From Musa acuminata AAA Group (Eukaryota > Streptophyta > Magnoliopsida > Zingiberales > Musaceae): a stretch of 64,000 bases of DNA. Both the position numbers and the translations under genes were made by a program. The DNA is taken from NCBI RefSeq assembly GCF_036884655.1, contig NC_088355.1, positions 39,313,001 through 39,377,000 of the forward strand, given 5' to 3'. Under the pieces are notes generated by a model. It searched no databases, had not been told where the DNA came from, and worked only from the letters and a program-made list of their open reading frames with translations. Below are positions 22,228 to 36,203 of this stretch, piece by piece. Position 1 is the first letter of the stretch. Each line of letters begins with the position of its first letter.

Positions 22228-22899
22228 GGGCGGAGGAGGAGGAGGAGGAAGGAGATGGCGAGGATGATCTGTGCAGGCAGTTGAAGGGTGGTGATATGTG
22301 ATTCTCGCTACGTGTTAACAGCTCTCAAAAACTGGCATTTAATCCACCCAAATCTTATTCTATCAACACTTTAAGACATAAAAAGTCATATAATTTTCAT
22401 ATTCCGTTGGTCTAATTTTGTTGTTTTTGTTGTTGTTGTTAATGGTTTGTTGTTGTGACCTTTTTTCACAACTACATGTAACTCCACAAATATTGAAAAT
22501 TAGATTGCGGTTGTGTGAAATAAAAGAAATTGAGGTAAATTTAAACTCTTCATATTTTTCAGTGAACCATTAGTTTACTTTTATTCCAATTTATTATTGA
22601 TGATAGGGTGATATTCCTATCCAGCCCTACTCGTGGTAGCCACGTTAGTAGAAAATGACAATGCCAAGCCACTGAAAATATGCCATGTCGGTCGAATCCA
22701 AATATTTTTTATGCATTATAAATATTTCCCTATCCATAAGAACAAATCTATATAAGTCAGCTTCGAACACATTTATCGAGGTTTGATTGCTTTCCATCTC
22801 TATTACTCATGTCACCTCGAGAATTTAACTAAGCAATCGGAGGGATCATATCGAAAATCTCATTCGACCTTCATTTTTTATAGTTTGCAACCACCTCAA
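22228..22899. other. Lipase B1 upstream flank plus LTR-like DNA
   Basis: The first 400 bp are paralogous to the A upstream flank. From about 22,630 the sequence resembles LTR DNA, with CATTATAAATA, CTATATAAGTCAGC and AATCGGAGGGATCATATCG, comparable with 1,620-1,720. The 76-aa frame at 22783-23013 is not supported. Confidence 0.5.
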
Positions 22900-24160
22900 G
22901 CATTTGGTAGCTTCTCAAACGAACTTGATCCTTTATATTTCCCTATCTTTTATAGAAACAACTTGCTGCACTTGGTTTTTGCCCTATGCTTCCAACTTAT
23001 AAGACAACTTTGATGTCTCATCGAGTGATAGTAGACTTTTCCTCGATGATAGTGTCCTCTTCGAGGGGCTTCTCTTAATCGATCACCAAATCTTTGATGG
23101 ATGGTAGCATCTCGCTTGGCTCATCATCTAGCATTGAAGGCTTGAACAACATTAAGTTCTCAATATTCACAATTGAGTATATCTCCATGGAGGGCGATAA
23201 CTTGAGTTGGCATGTATTGTCTCCGATCCTCTTCAAGACTTTGAACGATCCATATTGGATGAGCTTTAACTTCTTTGCTTCACCTTTGAATCGTTCATTC
23301 CTAATATATGGCCATGCAAGGTCTCCTTCATAGAATCATCCTTTGACACATTGTCGATCGTGTCATTCTTTATATTTCTATTGGCTTCGCTAAAGTTGCT
23401 TCTCAACCTCTTCATGCACCTTGCGAATGTTCTTTAAAAAATTTCGGGCTTGTTGAATTGCATTGCTTTTATGGGAGGTAGTTGATTCTAATTCTATCGT
23501 AAATAGCAAAACAAAAAGTCCTTGACATAAATAACCCAAACATATCTCTTAATGGTGACTTGCTAGTAGAACTATGCACTACCCGATTGAAAGCAAACTG
23601 ATGGTATGGTAAGCTTTCATCTCATTTCTTTAGGTGTCAGAGTTGTATCCTCAAAGGCGTTGAACCATAGTGTAGTTCACTACCTCGTTTTGGCCATCAG
23701 CTTATGGATGGAAGGCTGTGCTCCTCTTCGATTTAGTATCTATAGTGGTTCAAAGTGAACTCCAAAAGCTGCTCGAGACATGCCCGTCATGATCTAACAC
23801 GATTGAACTTGTAAGGTCAAAATGTGTCCACATGTGTTAGAAGAATAATCGGGCTATTCCTTTGATTATTGTCTTCTTGTAAGGCATGAGCCCCACCATT
23901 TTTGAAAACCTATCGACCACCACAAATAGATAGTCGTGTCCCCATTTCATCATAGGTAGACCTCTTAAGAAGTCCATAGATATGCTCTCCCATGATCATG
24001 ATGGAACGGGCAATGGAGTATACAACCCCGATTTTCGTTTAGTTGGTTTTGAAGTGCTACAAAGGATGCATCCTCATATGAATTGAGCCAAGTCCTGCTA
24101 CATCTAGGGCTAATAAACATATAATTACAAGTTCTCCAAGGTTTTGCTCATGCTAAAGTT
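22900..24160 (-). pseudogene. Ty3/Gypsy integrase remnant
   Basis: The minus-strand reading from about 24,090 downward gives SISMDFLRGLP and VVVDRFSKMVGLMPYKK. It continues with VLDHDGHVSSSFW and ADGQNEVVNYT, which are the core motifs of the integrase DDE domain. Further on, QYGSFKVLKRIGDN, MEIYSIVNIENL and SMLDDEPSEMLPS are the C-terminal part. Several in-frame stops (after RLFF, SSL and FHP) show that it is inactive. Gag, protease and reverse transcriptase are not present. Confidence 0.85.
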
Positions 24161-24174
24161 TCCTACGACTTTTG

Positions 24175-25212
24175 TGTAGGAAAATCTAGGAGCGACATCA
24201 CATGTGCAACGGAAGAACCGAAAACAAAAATCCTCAAATTTTTCATAAATTATGTTTGTCATCGTATGAAGATTGGTATACAAAATTCACAAAATTGAAA
24301 ACTACGTATATGAAAGATTGTGTCACATAGGGAGATCGTATATCCCTGAATCCCTACAGATCTGTAGGAGTGGGTGAAGGAGGTCAAGCATTCTCCTCTC
24401 TAGTAGTGATCCACACTTTAGGGCAGCCACGATGCTCCTCAAATCTCCAGGCCTACTATTTGAGGAGGAGAAGGGGAGAGGAGAATAGGAAGTGACAACT
24501 AAGAGAAGCTCTAGCATATAAATCTTTGGTTCAATCCTATTTATAGAGCCCCCTGTCAACTTAACCCTAATGGCTCTTGCCCTATTGGGTATTGGATCTC
24601 CATCCAACTATCCAAGCATCTTAGATTAGTGGATCTCTATCCAATAATCTATTATTTACTCTTATCGGATCTCATTTATAGGATCCAAAAATTCAGGAGT
24701 TTATTGGATATCCAATAAGATAGGGGCTCTAGCGGATATCTCATATATGAACTTCTATTTGTCGTAATGCCTACCATATGCGTGTGACCCTTTAGGTCCA
24801 ATATCGAGCTAGTCATGAATCATATCGGTTAAAACTCTTTCTTGCTTGGTAAATTATTATCTCTATAATAATTTACTTAACTCAACGACTACGGACGTAC
24901 TAGACCACTATGTCATAGTCCCCAGACGATGTAGGAGAATCCAATCCATTGGACCTGTCTATCATCAGTTATCCTATACCTATAGTCCCTCATCCATCTA
25001 ATATATCAAAGACTGTATACTAGACATGGTACTATCCGGCCCAAACAGTTTCTACTCGAGTCTCGCTCTAATCAGATTCTCCTGAAAAACTCTTTCTCTC
25101 ACAATTCGAATGACCATAGTGAGGGATTTGTCTGAGCAAGAACACATAAGATATTCCTTTTATAACACTGAGAGTGGATGATCCTCTATTGACATTCAAT
25201 AGCCTTCATAAA
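24175..25212 (-). mobile_element. Copia LTR fragment, reversed orientation
   Basis: Begins TGTAGGAAAATCTAGGAGCG, the reverse complement of the expected LTR end. It shares the landmarks of the 16,532-17,760 LTR in opposite orientation, but is diverged and truncated at about 25,212. It abuts the Gypsy remnant. The 94-aa frame 24323-24607 is a shadow within it. Confidence 0.8.
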
Positions 25213-26326
25213 ATTGGCTACCACTCTCGATAACTGGTTGTGCTATATTTAAAACATCTAGACCTATAAGTTTGGTATCTAAGAGTGGAATACTCGCACA
25301 GGATATCCTTGATGTCCCAAGTCTAATAACCAAATATTCTCGTATAAGTCTTTTGAATCGTGTCCATGATATATCTTTATCATTATTGGTTCGGAAAAAC
25401 GATTTCAATCATGCGAACATGTCTGGTCAACATAAGTCGTTCAAGCATCACCCTATCCTTGTTACTATAGTTATATATATTAAAATAAATATCTCATCAT
25501 GGGTGCGTGAAAATGTAGATTGTTTTTAGACAACACATCGGTACTTTTAGGCAGGTAAAATTTGGGAAGTAGGTAGTCAGCATTGTGGACTTCTCACAAT
25601 AGTTATACGAAGAAGTTTGTGACCGGAAGAAGTTGGCTCCAGCAGCAGTGCAAAATTCTTCACTCTCTTTTCTCCTTGCTACTTTGAGACAACAAAACTG
25701 TGGCCGATTGACTATTTGCTAAAGGCCTTTTTTTATTCCACTTTAGATGGGGGGCACAACCCTTATTTTTTAGAGAGAGGTGAGCCTTATGTTTTTAGGG
25801 TTAAAAAACTTTTCTATGATTTTCTTTATTTGGTTTCTTATACTAAGAAACATATCTTTGAATTAAACCTTAACTACGACTGTCAAGCAATTTGGCGATG
25901 TCATTTGCCAAGGTAGAAGCAATAGCTTCATAAAAAAATACTATACACCAACATGCATTTTTATTGGAAAACTAACTCATTCCTCACCCTCCACACGCAC
26001 CAAAGAAGATATGTAGCAACAACAGCACTAGAGATTAACCCAGATTTATCACCAATCTACTCGTGTTATGATAGATATTCTTTCGATTGACGACGAGGCA
26101 TCGGATGCGATACCACTTAGTGGAAGCCGAAACGGTGGAAAAGGGTTATAGCATGGATGGTGATTCGACTGGTTAGACATATGATTTATTATATGGAGAT
26201 ATATGATTTATTTCTCTTTCGCCTCCCTTTCTACATGAATCTCTCACAGAGTGAGTACACAAAGAATGTCAAGTCAACAGCAATCGCGTATAGTTATAAT
26301 TAAGCACCGCACCGGGAAGAAACCCA
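25213..26326. other. Repeat-derived DNA and 3' flank of lipase A2
   Basis: 25,320-25,580 is a diverged relative of the repeat at 11,700-12,430 (GTCTTTTGAATCGTGTCCATG, ACATGTCTGGTCAACATAAG). 25,590-26,326 is the conserved lipase 3' flank. No gene is visible. Confidence 0.65.
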
Positions 26327-26863
26327 TCAACCGTGTTTGCCGAAGAATGCGATGAGGCCGTCGTAGACGACCTGCTTGGCATTCACCCCCATCACGAAGT
26401 CCAGATGTGCGTACTCCTTCACCAGCTGAGCCACGAGCTTGTCGGCGTCATGGTTGCGGAGATCTTTCAACAGCAGCTGCACGTCCTTGACGTCCGACAG
26501 CATGTCACCGCCGCCGTAGCTGAGCAGCAGCGGCAGGTGGTGTGGAATGTTGGGCATGTGGTACTCGGGTGGGCTGCTCTGCCCATACGCAACCATGTTG
26601 GCCATACTGCTCCCGTAGTCGTATTTTGTTATCACTCCACTTCTGATCGCTGTGAGTGGTCAAAGAAAGTTTTACATACTCTTTTGTGAGAAAGAAATCT
26701 AAGTAGCTCAAATATATGAATGATATTTTGGATTTGTATCAGACTGACTGACTGACTCTGTAAAAAATGGACGAGTGTCCTCACGGATGTCGGCTGGAGT
26801 TCATACTTCAAGTACATGTCAACAGTGGAGTAATTGAGGCAGCAGTTTGGCCCTACATCCAAA

Positions 26864-26898
<35 letters not shown>

Positions 26899-28539
26899 TG
26901 CAGAATAAGGAAGGAAAAGCCATTACACATATGTAAATTAATTGAAAGACTACAATAATAAATACATATATGATTAAAGTCAAATCAAACATATGTTGCG
27001 GGCGGAATATTATCAGCGGAATAATTTGTGCGTACCTGTGAATGATGCCATAAGGTCGTAGCAGTTCACGCCCGGCATAGCGCAGACGAACTCCAAATAA
27101 TTGGTTCCGACTGCCCTGCTTATCCATTAGGGAAGACAGTTGAATTAGAAGGAAGAGCTTTAACGATAACATCACTCAATGTATGGTCGGTCGGTCATGT
27201 CGATAAGGCCTCTGATGCTTTTGTCAGCACATTTTCTTTTGACAACAACAAGAGGGATGTGTTAGTTTACGTACCCTTTAGGATCAAATTCTCCCACTCC
27301 AAGTGCTCCCAACATCTGCAAGAAAAAGCAAGAAAGCTATGACACACCTCTGGACGTAGGTAAATTAGAAGAAGATACTGTGTGTAGCTTCCTCCCTCCC
27401 TTGATGACAGAAAAATTCAAAGAGTGTTGTGAACTCGTTCTTACTTCTCCTGAGAATGCGCTGCCTGCAGCTCTCCCGATTGGAGTTGTCATGTAAGTCA
27501 GATAGGCCACCGGAGTCAAAAGGGCAGCTGACTTGATCTTATCCACCAGCTTCCCCTCGGAGAATGCTGATAGAGCTGTCAGAGTTCCCTGTAGCATCAT
27601 CCAACGTCAGTCAGTTGTTGTAGTTGTAGTGGTGGCAGTAAGTAGCAGAACATACATGAAAAGTAATTCAAAGTGGAAGGAAGAATGACATGTTTGGCAT
27701 TAAAGTACGAAAAGTCTCCTACCATGGAGTGACCAACATAGTGCAGCTTCCGCCCAGTTTTCCGGAATACAAAACCCACAGTGGCAGGCAAATCAAAGCT
27801 GGCCAACTCATCCCATGACCACGCCCAATAAGCCTGCGAGACAACAACAGGATGATGAACCTGCTCAAGACTTCATAATCAGCATTGTAGAGAAGATGAC
27901 CAACCGGGTTTGATGTATCGAGAGACTCATGGCGACGGCTCCACCTGGTGCCCCTGCCGTGTGTGATCCAGACATCGAATCCGTTGTCTGCAAGTACGAA
28001 AGCCAGTGATTGTTGAGGTGGATTCAGAAGCCATGTCATCCCGTCCTGCCATCATTCATCCATCATGCGTCGATAATCAGAAGAAGAATGACGAAGACGA
28101 CAACGTACTGTACGTACATGCATGCATGGCAACACATGCAGATTGCTCGAGGAAACGTACCATGAGGACTCCATGTTGGAGCAGCACAGGCTGCCTCTTC
28201 CCCGCGCTGCCGCCTCCTCTTCCTTGTGGGATCCTGTGCATTGTCAGTATGTACCCATCTTGCGTCTTCACCTGCAAGGGACGCAACGCAGCAAGCTTCA
28301 ACCACTCATGCCATGCCCGCATCAATCATCCATCCATCCATCCACATTTATCTGCCCTCGGCTACCTCATATTCTTGGCACTCGTAACCCTGAGGGCTCA
28401 CCACGGCGGTGCACACGCCGTCATCCGCAGCCTCGAGACTCTGCAGCAGCTGCCGTCGTCCGTGAGCTCCGGCCAGCTCGCAATGGAAGCCCATGGAGAG
28501 GACGAAGGTGATGACGAGAAGCCAGCAACGGAATCCCAT
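26327..28539 (-). CDS. Lipase A2, 9 exons, 407 aa
   Basis: Exons (minus): 28539-28366, 28271-28161, 28045-27905, 27833-27723, 27588-27445, 27315-27275, 27118-27036, 26852-26757 and 26649-26327. The coding sequence appears identical to A1 except for the last codon (Gly rather than Ser before TGA). The promoter region, introns and microsatellite are also the same. It lies about 4.2 kb beyond the 5' end of B1 with Gypsy and Copia debris between. Confidence 0.9.
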
Positions 28540-29161
28540 GTTGGAGGTAAGCCAAGGATGAGATCACCTACTTCACCAAGGATTGGCCTTGTTATAGTGA
28601 GGAGGGTGAGGAGGAAGTCGGTGAAGGATGAAACCTCGTTCATGGCCTTCTTATAGGGCGGAGGAGGAGGAAGGAGATGGAGAGGGTGATCTGTGCAGGC
28701 AGTTGAAGGGTGGTGATGCGTGATCTTCGCTACTTGTTACTGACATTGTTATGGCCTTTCACAACTACATGTAACTGTACAAAAGTAGAAAAATAGATTG
28801 TTGTTGTGTGCAATACAAGAAGTCGAACTAAATTTAAACTCTTCACCTCTAATGTGAATGACATGCCGTTTAAAAAGGCCCGCATAACATATTATTAGGC
28901 AAATTCATGCAAACGTGATAGAAGAACATTGAGATCACGGAAAATGTCACAAGAGATTGTGTCTTCGGAATGAAAATAAAAGATACTATTGGTAATGGAT
29001 CATGATGACACTCTAATTTTAGCTGTGAACCATTTGTTTCTTTTTATTCAAAACTTTTTATTGGTGATAGGTTGACGATATTCCTACCTAGTGAACATGT
29101 ATAGTGCATGCTCTGAGTGTCACGATAGGGTATATTATGTATGCCTCACCGATAGAATAGG

Positions 29162-29835
29162 ATACCTTATGCCTCAATGATTTGATATATCATGTATGTC
29201 TTGCTATGTACGAGGCCTAATAAAGCAGATGCTCTGAGTGTCACAAGCATGTATCAGACGGATCCAGGCTTGGAGCACTGGAAAACAGTAAAGTGTATCC
29301 TTAAGTACTTGAGAAGAACTAAGGATCTTTTACTGGTATATGAAGGTAATAGCTTCAAGGTTGAAGGCTACACGGACTCGAGTTTCTAGTCCGATATCAT
29401 TGATAGCAAGTCGAATTTGGGGTATACGTACACTATAAATGGAGGAGTAATATGCTGAAAGAGTTCAAAGCAAGATACTATTGCTGACTCGACTACAGAG
29501 GCGGAATACAATGTTAGTTTGGATGAAGATATTTATAACAGATCTGAGAGTCGTGCCAAGCAGCGAGGAGCCTATTCCTGTATATTGTGACAACAACGGG
29601 GCGATTGCTTAAGCGAAAGAACCAAGTCTCATCAGAAGTCTAAGCATGTTCTAAGGAGGTTCCACCTGATCAAAGAGAACGTGAGCCGAGGAGATGTAGT
29701 AGTGGAAAGAGTTACATCCAAAGATAACTTTGCAAATCCATTGACAAAACCATTGTCACATATTATCTTTAAGCGTCACTAGGGTCAGATGGGGATCAGA
29801 CACATAGGTGATCGACTTTAGGTCAAGTGGGAGAG
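29162..29835 (+). pseudogene. Copia RNase H remnant, unit 2
   Basis: Counterpart of 15858-16531 with the same stops and the same LCTRPNKADALSV and STTEAEY landmarks. It predates the unit amplification. Confidence 0.85.
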
Positions 29836-31064
29836 TGCTAGTCATAGGTGCCCTAGAAGCCAATTACGTGAGTGATGACACGTATAACTCGACACGCAGT
29901 CTTTTTACTTAATATTATTATTTGATATTTTATCACTTTATATTATTTGTAGCTTGAATACATTGTGATGTCTATGGATCTATGTAATGAGAATCGGATC
30001 GTGATAAGATCACGATAATGAGACTGATTCACCTTTAAACATAGATCCTAAATAATCCTGGTCATAGGTTGCTCGAGACAGACATTGAGATAACCTGATA
30101 GGTTGGTATCTTATATACCCATCTATATGATGGATGCAGCTGATCTCATAGCTACTCGTGTGGGGACACTAAGGATACATTATAGATGCTCATATGAGAA
30201 TAAGTTCATTAATTCATCTGATAGCACTATACCCGGTATACAATCTTAGGGATATTAGATGGATGAGAGACTATATGTATACAGTAATCGAGGATAGACT
30301 AGTCCAATGGATTGGATTCCCCTATATCGTCCGGGGACTACGACGTAGTGGCATAGTACATCCACAGTCGATGAATTGAGTGAATTATTATGGAGATAAT
30401 AATTCACTGAGCCAGAAGGAGTTTTGACATGTATGATTCACGACCAACTTGATATTGGGCCTAAAGGGTCACATACATATAGTAGGCATTGCAATGAGTA
30501 GAGGTTCGGATATGAGATATCCATCGGAGCCCATATCTTATTGGATATCCAATAAGCCTATGAATTATTGATTCTATAGATGAGATCCAATAAGAGCCTA
30601 TGAGAGATTATTGAATAGAGATCTAATAATCTAAGGGGCTTGGATAGTCGGATGAAGATCCAATACCTAATAAGGCAAGATCCATTAGGGTTAAGTTGAT
30701 AGAGGACCTCTATAAATAGGAGGGAACTAGTGGTTCATGAGCTAGAGCCTTTTTGGTTACCTCTCCTATTCTCCTCCCCTTCTCCTCATTAGAGAAAGCT
30801 TGGAGTTTTGAGGGGCATCGTCGTAGCCCTACTTTGTGGATCACCACTACAAAGGAGGTCGCTTGACCTCCTTCACTCTCTCATAAAGATCTATAGGGAT
30901 TCAGGGATATATGATCTCTCTAGGTAACATAATCTTTCGTATATGCAGTTTTCGGTTTTTGCGTATCAATCTTCGCACGACGACGAACACATATTTGGGA
31001 ATTTGAAGATTTTATTTTTTTGTTCTTCTGTTGTATATGTGATGTCGCCCTCAGATTTCCTTAC
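29836..31064 (+). mobile_element. Copia 3' LTR, unit 2
   Basis: Counterpart of 16532-17760, with the same boundary at the polypurine tract. Confidence 0.8.
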
Positions 31065-31516
31065 GGTCAGTTCCCTATAAATACATGTATTCTTGTAAAG
31101 AATAACAAAAATTTGAAAGTGAATTTTAATAAAACAACTACTTTGCTTTTTTTACAACAAAGAACAGAAATGTCAATTCATTTATTTTAATCATATATTA
31201 TTATAGTGTCATAAGAATACTTTTTACAAATTTAAGTTATATTATTCTATGAGATTTTTAATGAGGTTTCAAACCTTTAAATCACATGTAAAAACATTAT
31301 CGATACAAGATAAGAATTATTTTACTATGAGAAAGGAAGCATTCGTTGAGAATCGTAGAAGACTAAAGGTCGATAAATAAATAATATATAAAAAAAACAG
31401 CTAAACATTTGCTTGGTTTAGTATTTTTTATTAACATCTTCGAAAGAAAATTAAAATTTTCATTATCGTAATAAAATTACTAATGTAGAATGTGTTTAAA
31501 TCTTACAAATATTGTC

Positions 31517-31589
31517 GACTCTGTGGCCCAATGGATAAGGCGCTGGTCTACGGAACCAGAGATTCTGGGTTCGATCCCCAGCAGAGTCG
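31517..31589 (+). tRNA. tRNA-Arg (anticodon ACG), unit 2
   Basis: 73 nt, identical to the unit 1 copy in sequence and in near flanks. Confidence 0.97.
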
Positions 31590-33306
31590 ATGAAATTAAT
31601 TTAAGTCATTAATTTTTTTTTAGTGAAAATACATCTATTTTTGGATTAAATTAAATACATTTTATTTAAATAAAAGCTGTCTTCTTACCTGGCCATATAG
31701 ATTCATGGTCTGGCAGCACTATGATTTGAGATGTGCAAGCAGGCCTTTCAAGGACTTCGCAGCTGTTCAATGCAGCATAGGCCATAGGGTTTGCAAGATC
31801 TCAATGCAGCAAATTATGAGAGATAATGGACATCATCACTTGAGCTTCTTGTATACACACAGCAGCTACCAACCAACCATTCGATGCTAGTCAATCATTA
31901 GAAGTTGTTTATCGATACTTTTTTTTTTCTATCGTTTTGGCATTATAATGAGGATCGATGTATCACAGGAGCACTATCCAATAGACGCTTTGAATGAGTG
32001 ACCTAACAAGGATGCTCAGATCTCCATCGATAGCACTTTTGCCTTTGCCTAACAAGGATGTCCACCCCAACGGTAGTAGATGACTTCTCGATCCTACCAA
32101 TATAGACTTCTAAAGATAACTTGACATATGTCAGAGGGCACCACCTTGTCGATCTATTTGTTGGCGATCATAATTTTGAATGTGCACTATTGATTTATGC
32201 TCATTTCTACGTCTTTGAAGATCCAATCCAGTGGATATGGCTTTAGATAAGGAATGATCTTGAGTCCAAGTTTTTACGATTAACTTATCGAGATTAAATT
32301 CTTTTGGATTTCAATGTTAATGATTGCATTGATGATATCTTGTTTCACTTGGATCTTGAGAGTGAATAATTCTTCTCAAACTTTTGGATCGAGGGTTGGA
32401 TTCAAATATCTAACATTTGGTCTAGCCATAAGTGATAGACTCGATTGCAAGTGTGAAACGAGTGCTAGTTTGGTTTGATCTTCTTCTACGGTAGCAGTTG
32501 CCTTATATCGATTCTGATTGTTCTCCTTCCATTCTTCAGAAAGAGTTTAGGATGATCCTTCTAATATTTCTCCTGTGTATGGCCTATAATCATATAGTGA
32601 ACACAAAACAAATACATTAAAATAAGTATCAAAATTAATCTATCAATTAGTTTAACACATTAGCACTGATCGAGCCTTCGCAGGTGGGTATGTTGATGTG
32701 AAACACAATACGAAAGGGTCGACTCCTTGCTGCAATGTTTCGCTTAGCAATGTATTATTTGCAATGTTTCTTGCTTGGGACTACGGTAACCAGCTTTCCT
32801 CGTGGCTACCCATATTTGGTTTCTTATTATAAGAAACTTATCTTCGAATTAAACCTTGCCTACAACAATCAAGCAATTTGGCCATGTTATTTGCCAAGGT
32901 AGAGGCAACAGCTTTATAAAAAAAATACTATACACCAACATGCATTTTTATTGGAAAACAAACTCATTCCTCACCCTCCACACGCACCAAAGAAGACATG
33001 TAGCACTATAGATCAACCCAAATTTATCACCAATCTACTTGTGTTATGATAGATACTGTTTCGATTGACGACGACTCATCGGATGTGATGCCACTTAGTA
33101 GAAGCTGAAACGGTGGAAAAGGGATATAGCATGGATGCCGATTCGATTGGTTAAACATATGATTTATTATACGGAGATATATGATTTATTTCTCTTTCAT
33201 CTCCCTTCGTACATGAATCTCCCGCGGAGTGAGTGCACAAAGAATGTCAAGTCGGCAGCAATCGCGTATAGTTATAATATTAAGCACTGCAGCGGGAAGA
33301 AGCCCA

Positions 33307-35415
33307 TCAACTGTGTTTGTCGAAGAATGCGATGAGGCCGTCGTAGACGACCTGCTTGGCATTCACCCCCATCACGAAGTCCAGATGTGCGTACTCCTTC
33401 ACCAGCCGAGCCACGAGCTTGTCGGCGGCGTCATGGTTGCTGAGATCATTCAACAGCAGCTGCACGTCCTTCACGTCCGACAGCATGTCCCCGCCGCCGT
33501 AGCAGAGCAGCAGCGGCAGGTGGTGTGGAATGTTGGACAAATGGTACTCGGGTGGGCTGCTCTGCCCATACGCAGCCATGTTGGCCGTACTGCTCCCGTG
33601 GTCGTATTTTGTTATCACTCCACGTCTGAATGCTGGGAGTACTCAAAGACAGGTAGGTATACATACACTCTCTTTGTGAGGAAGAAATCTAAGTAGCTAA
33701 GGTATACATAATATTTTAGATTTGTATCAGACTGACTGACTCTGTGAAAAATGGACGAGTGTCCTCACGGATGTAGGCTGGAGTTCATACTTCAAGTACT
33801 TGTCAACAGTGGAGTCATTGAGGCAGCAGTTTGGCCCTACATCCAAAGTGAGTGTGTGGGTGTGCGTTGCAGAATAAGGAAGGAAAAGCCAATACACATA
33901 TATGTAAATTAATTGAAGACTACAATAATAAATACATATATGATTAAATTCAAACCAAACTTATGTTGCCGGCGGAATATTATCACCGGAATAATTTGTA
34001 CGTACCTGTTAATGATGCCATAAGGTCGTAGCAGTTCACCCCCGGCATAGCGCAGACCGACTCCAAAAACTTGGTTCCGACTGCCCTGCTTATCCATATT
34101 AGGGAACACACTTGAATTAGAAGAGCACATTTTCTTTTGACAACAAGAGGGATATGTTAGTTTATGTACCCTTTAGGATCAAATTCTGCCACTCCAAGCG
34201 CTCCCAACATCTGCAAGAAAAAAAAACAAGAAAGCTATGACACAGCTCTGGACGTCGGAAAATTAAAGAGGAAGATAATGAATGATGTAGCTCCCTTGAT
34301 GAGAAAAATCAATCGAGTGTCGTGAACTCGTCGTTCTTACTTCTCCTGCGAATGCGCTGGCTGCAGCTCTTCCGATCGTAGTTGTCATGGAAGTCAGATA
34401 GGCCACCGGAGTCAAAAGGGCAGCTGACTTGATCTTATCCACCAGCTTCCCCTCGGAGAATGCTGATAGAGCTGTCAGAGTTCCCTGTAGCATCATCCAA
34501 CGTCTGTCAGTTGTTGTAGTTGTAGTGGTGGCAGTAAGTAGCAGAACATACATACGAAGTAATTCAAAGTGGAAGGAAGAATGACATGTTTGGCATTAAA
34601 GTACGTAAAGTCTCCTACCATGGAGTGACCAACATAGTGCAGCTTCTGCCCAGTTTTCCGGAATACGAAACCCACAGTAGCAGGCAAATCATAGCTGGCC
34701 AACTCATCCCATGACCACGCCCAATAAGCCTACCCGACAAACAAAAGGATGATGCTCAATACTTCATAATCAGCAACGTAGAGAAGATGACCAACCGTGT
34801 CTGATGTTTTGAGAGACTCATGGCGACGGCTCCACCTGGTGCCCCTGCCGTGTGTAATCCATACATCGAATCCGTTGTCTGCAAGTACGAAAGGCAGCGA
34901 TTGTTGAGGTGGATTCAGTAGCCATGTCAACCCGTCCTGCCATCATTCATCGATCGTCAATCATCATCATCAGAATGACGAAGAAGACAACGTACCCTGC
35001 ATGCATGGCAACACATTCAGATTGCTTATGGGAACGTACCGAGAGGACTCCATGTTGGAGCAGCACCGGCTGCCTCTTGCCCGCGCTGCCGCCTCCTCTT
35101 CCTTGTGGGATCCTGTGCATGGTCAGTATGTACCCGTCTTGCGTCTTCACCTGCAAGAGACGCAACGAGCTTCAACCACTCATGCCATGCCCGCATAAAT
35201 CATCAATCCATCCACGTTTATCTGCACTCCGCTACCTCATATTCTCGGCACTCGTAACCCCGAGGGCTCACCACGGCGGTGCACACCCCATCATCCGCCG
35301 CCTCGAGGCTTTGCACCAGCTGCCGTCTTCCGTGAGCTCCAGCCAGCTCGCCCTGGAAGCCCGTGGAGAGGACGAAGAAGATGACGAGACGCCAGTTAAA
35401 GCAACGGAATCCCAT
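33307..35415 (-). CDS. Lipase B2, 9 exons, 410 aa
   Basis: Exons (minus): 35415-35236, 35150-35040, 34936-34796, 34729-34619, 34484-34341, 34210-34170, 34088-34006, 33836-33741 and 33632-33307. No difference from B1 was found in the coding frames. Signal peptide and catalytic residues are intact. Confidence 0.9.
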
Positions 35416-36203
35416 GTTGGAGGTAAGCGAAAGGTGAGATCACCTCCTTCACCAAGGATTGGTCTTCTTACGGGGAGAAGGATGAGGAGGAAGTGGATGA
35501 AGGATGAGACCTCGTTCATGGCCTTCTTATAGGGCGGAGGAGGAGGAGGAGGAAGGAGATGGCGAGGATGATCTGTGCAGGCAGTTGAAGGGTGGTGATA
35601 TGTGATTCTCGCTACGTGTTAACAGCTCTCAAAAACTGGCATTTAATCCACCCAAATCTTATTCTATCAACACTTTAAGACATAAAAAGTCATATAATTT
35701 TCATATTCCGTTGGTCTAATTTTGTTGTTTTTGTTGTTGTTGTTAATGGTTTGTTGTTGTGACCTTTTTTCACAACTACATGTAACTCCACAAATATTGA
35801 AAATTAGATTGCGGTTGTGTGAAATAAAAGAAATTGAGGTAAATTTAAACTCTTCATATTTTTCAGTGAACCATTAGTTTACTTTTATTCCAATTTATTA
35901 TTGATGATAGGGTGATATTCCTATCCAGCCCTACTCGTGGTAGCCACGTTAGTAGAAAATGACAATGCCAAGCCACTGAAAATATGCCATGTCGGTCGAA
36001 TCCAAATATTTTTTATGCATTATAAATATTTCCCTATCCATAAGAACAAATCTATATAAGTCAGCTTCGAACACATTTATCGAGGTTTGATTGCTTTCCA
36101 TCTCTATTACTCATGTCACCTCGAGAATTTAACTAAGCAATCGGAGGGATCATATCGAAAATCTCATTCGACCTTCATTTTTTATAGTTTGCAACCACCT
36201 CAA

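Larger units (their letters stand above)
13026..26329. repeat. Tandem segmental duplication, unit 1 (13,304 bp)
   Basis: Every landmark from the last bases of lipase A1 onward recurs 13,304 bp further on. Contents in order: lipase A1 (minus), its upstream flank, truncated Copia, tRNA-Arg, unclassified repeat, lipase B1 (minus), Gypsy remnant, reversed Copia LTR, and the 3' flank of A2. Identity to unit 2 looked complete wherever I compared, including all open-frame translations apart from the last codon of A. Confidence 0.95.
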
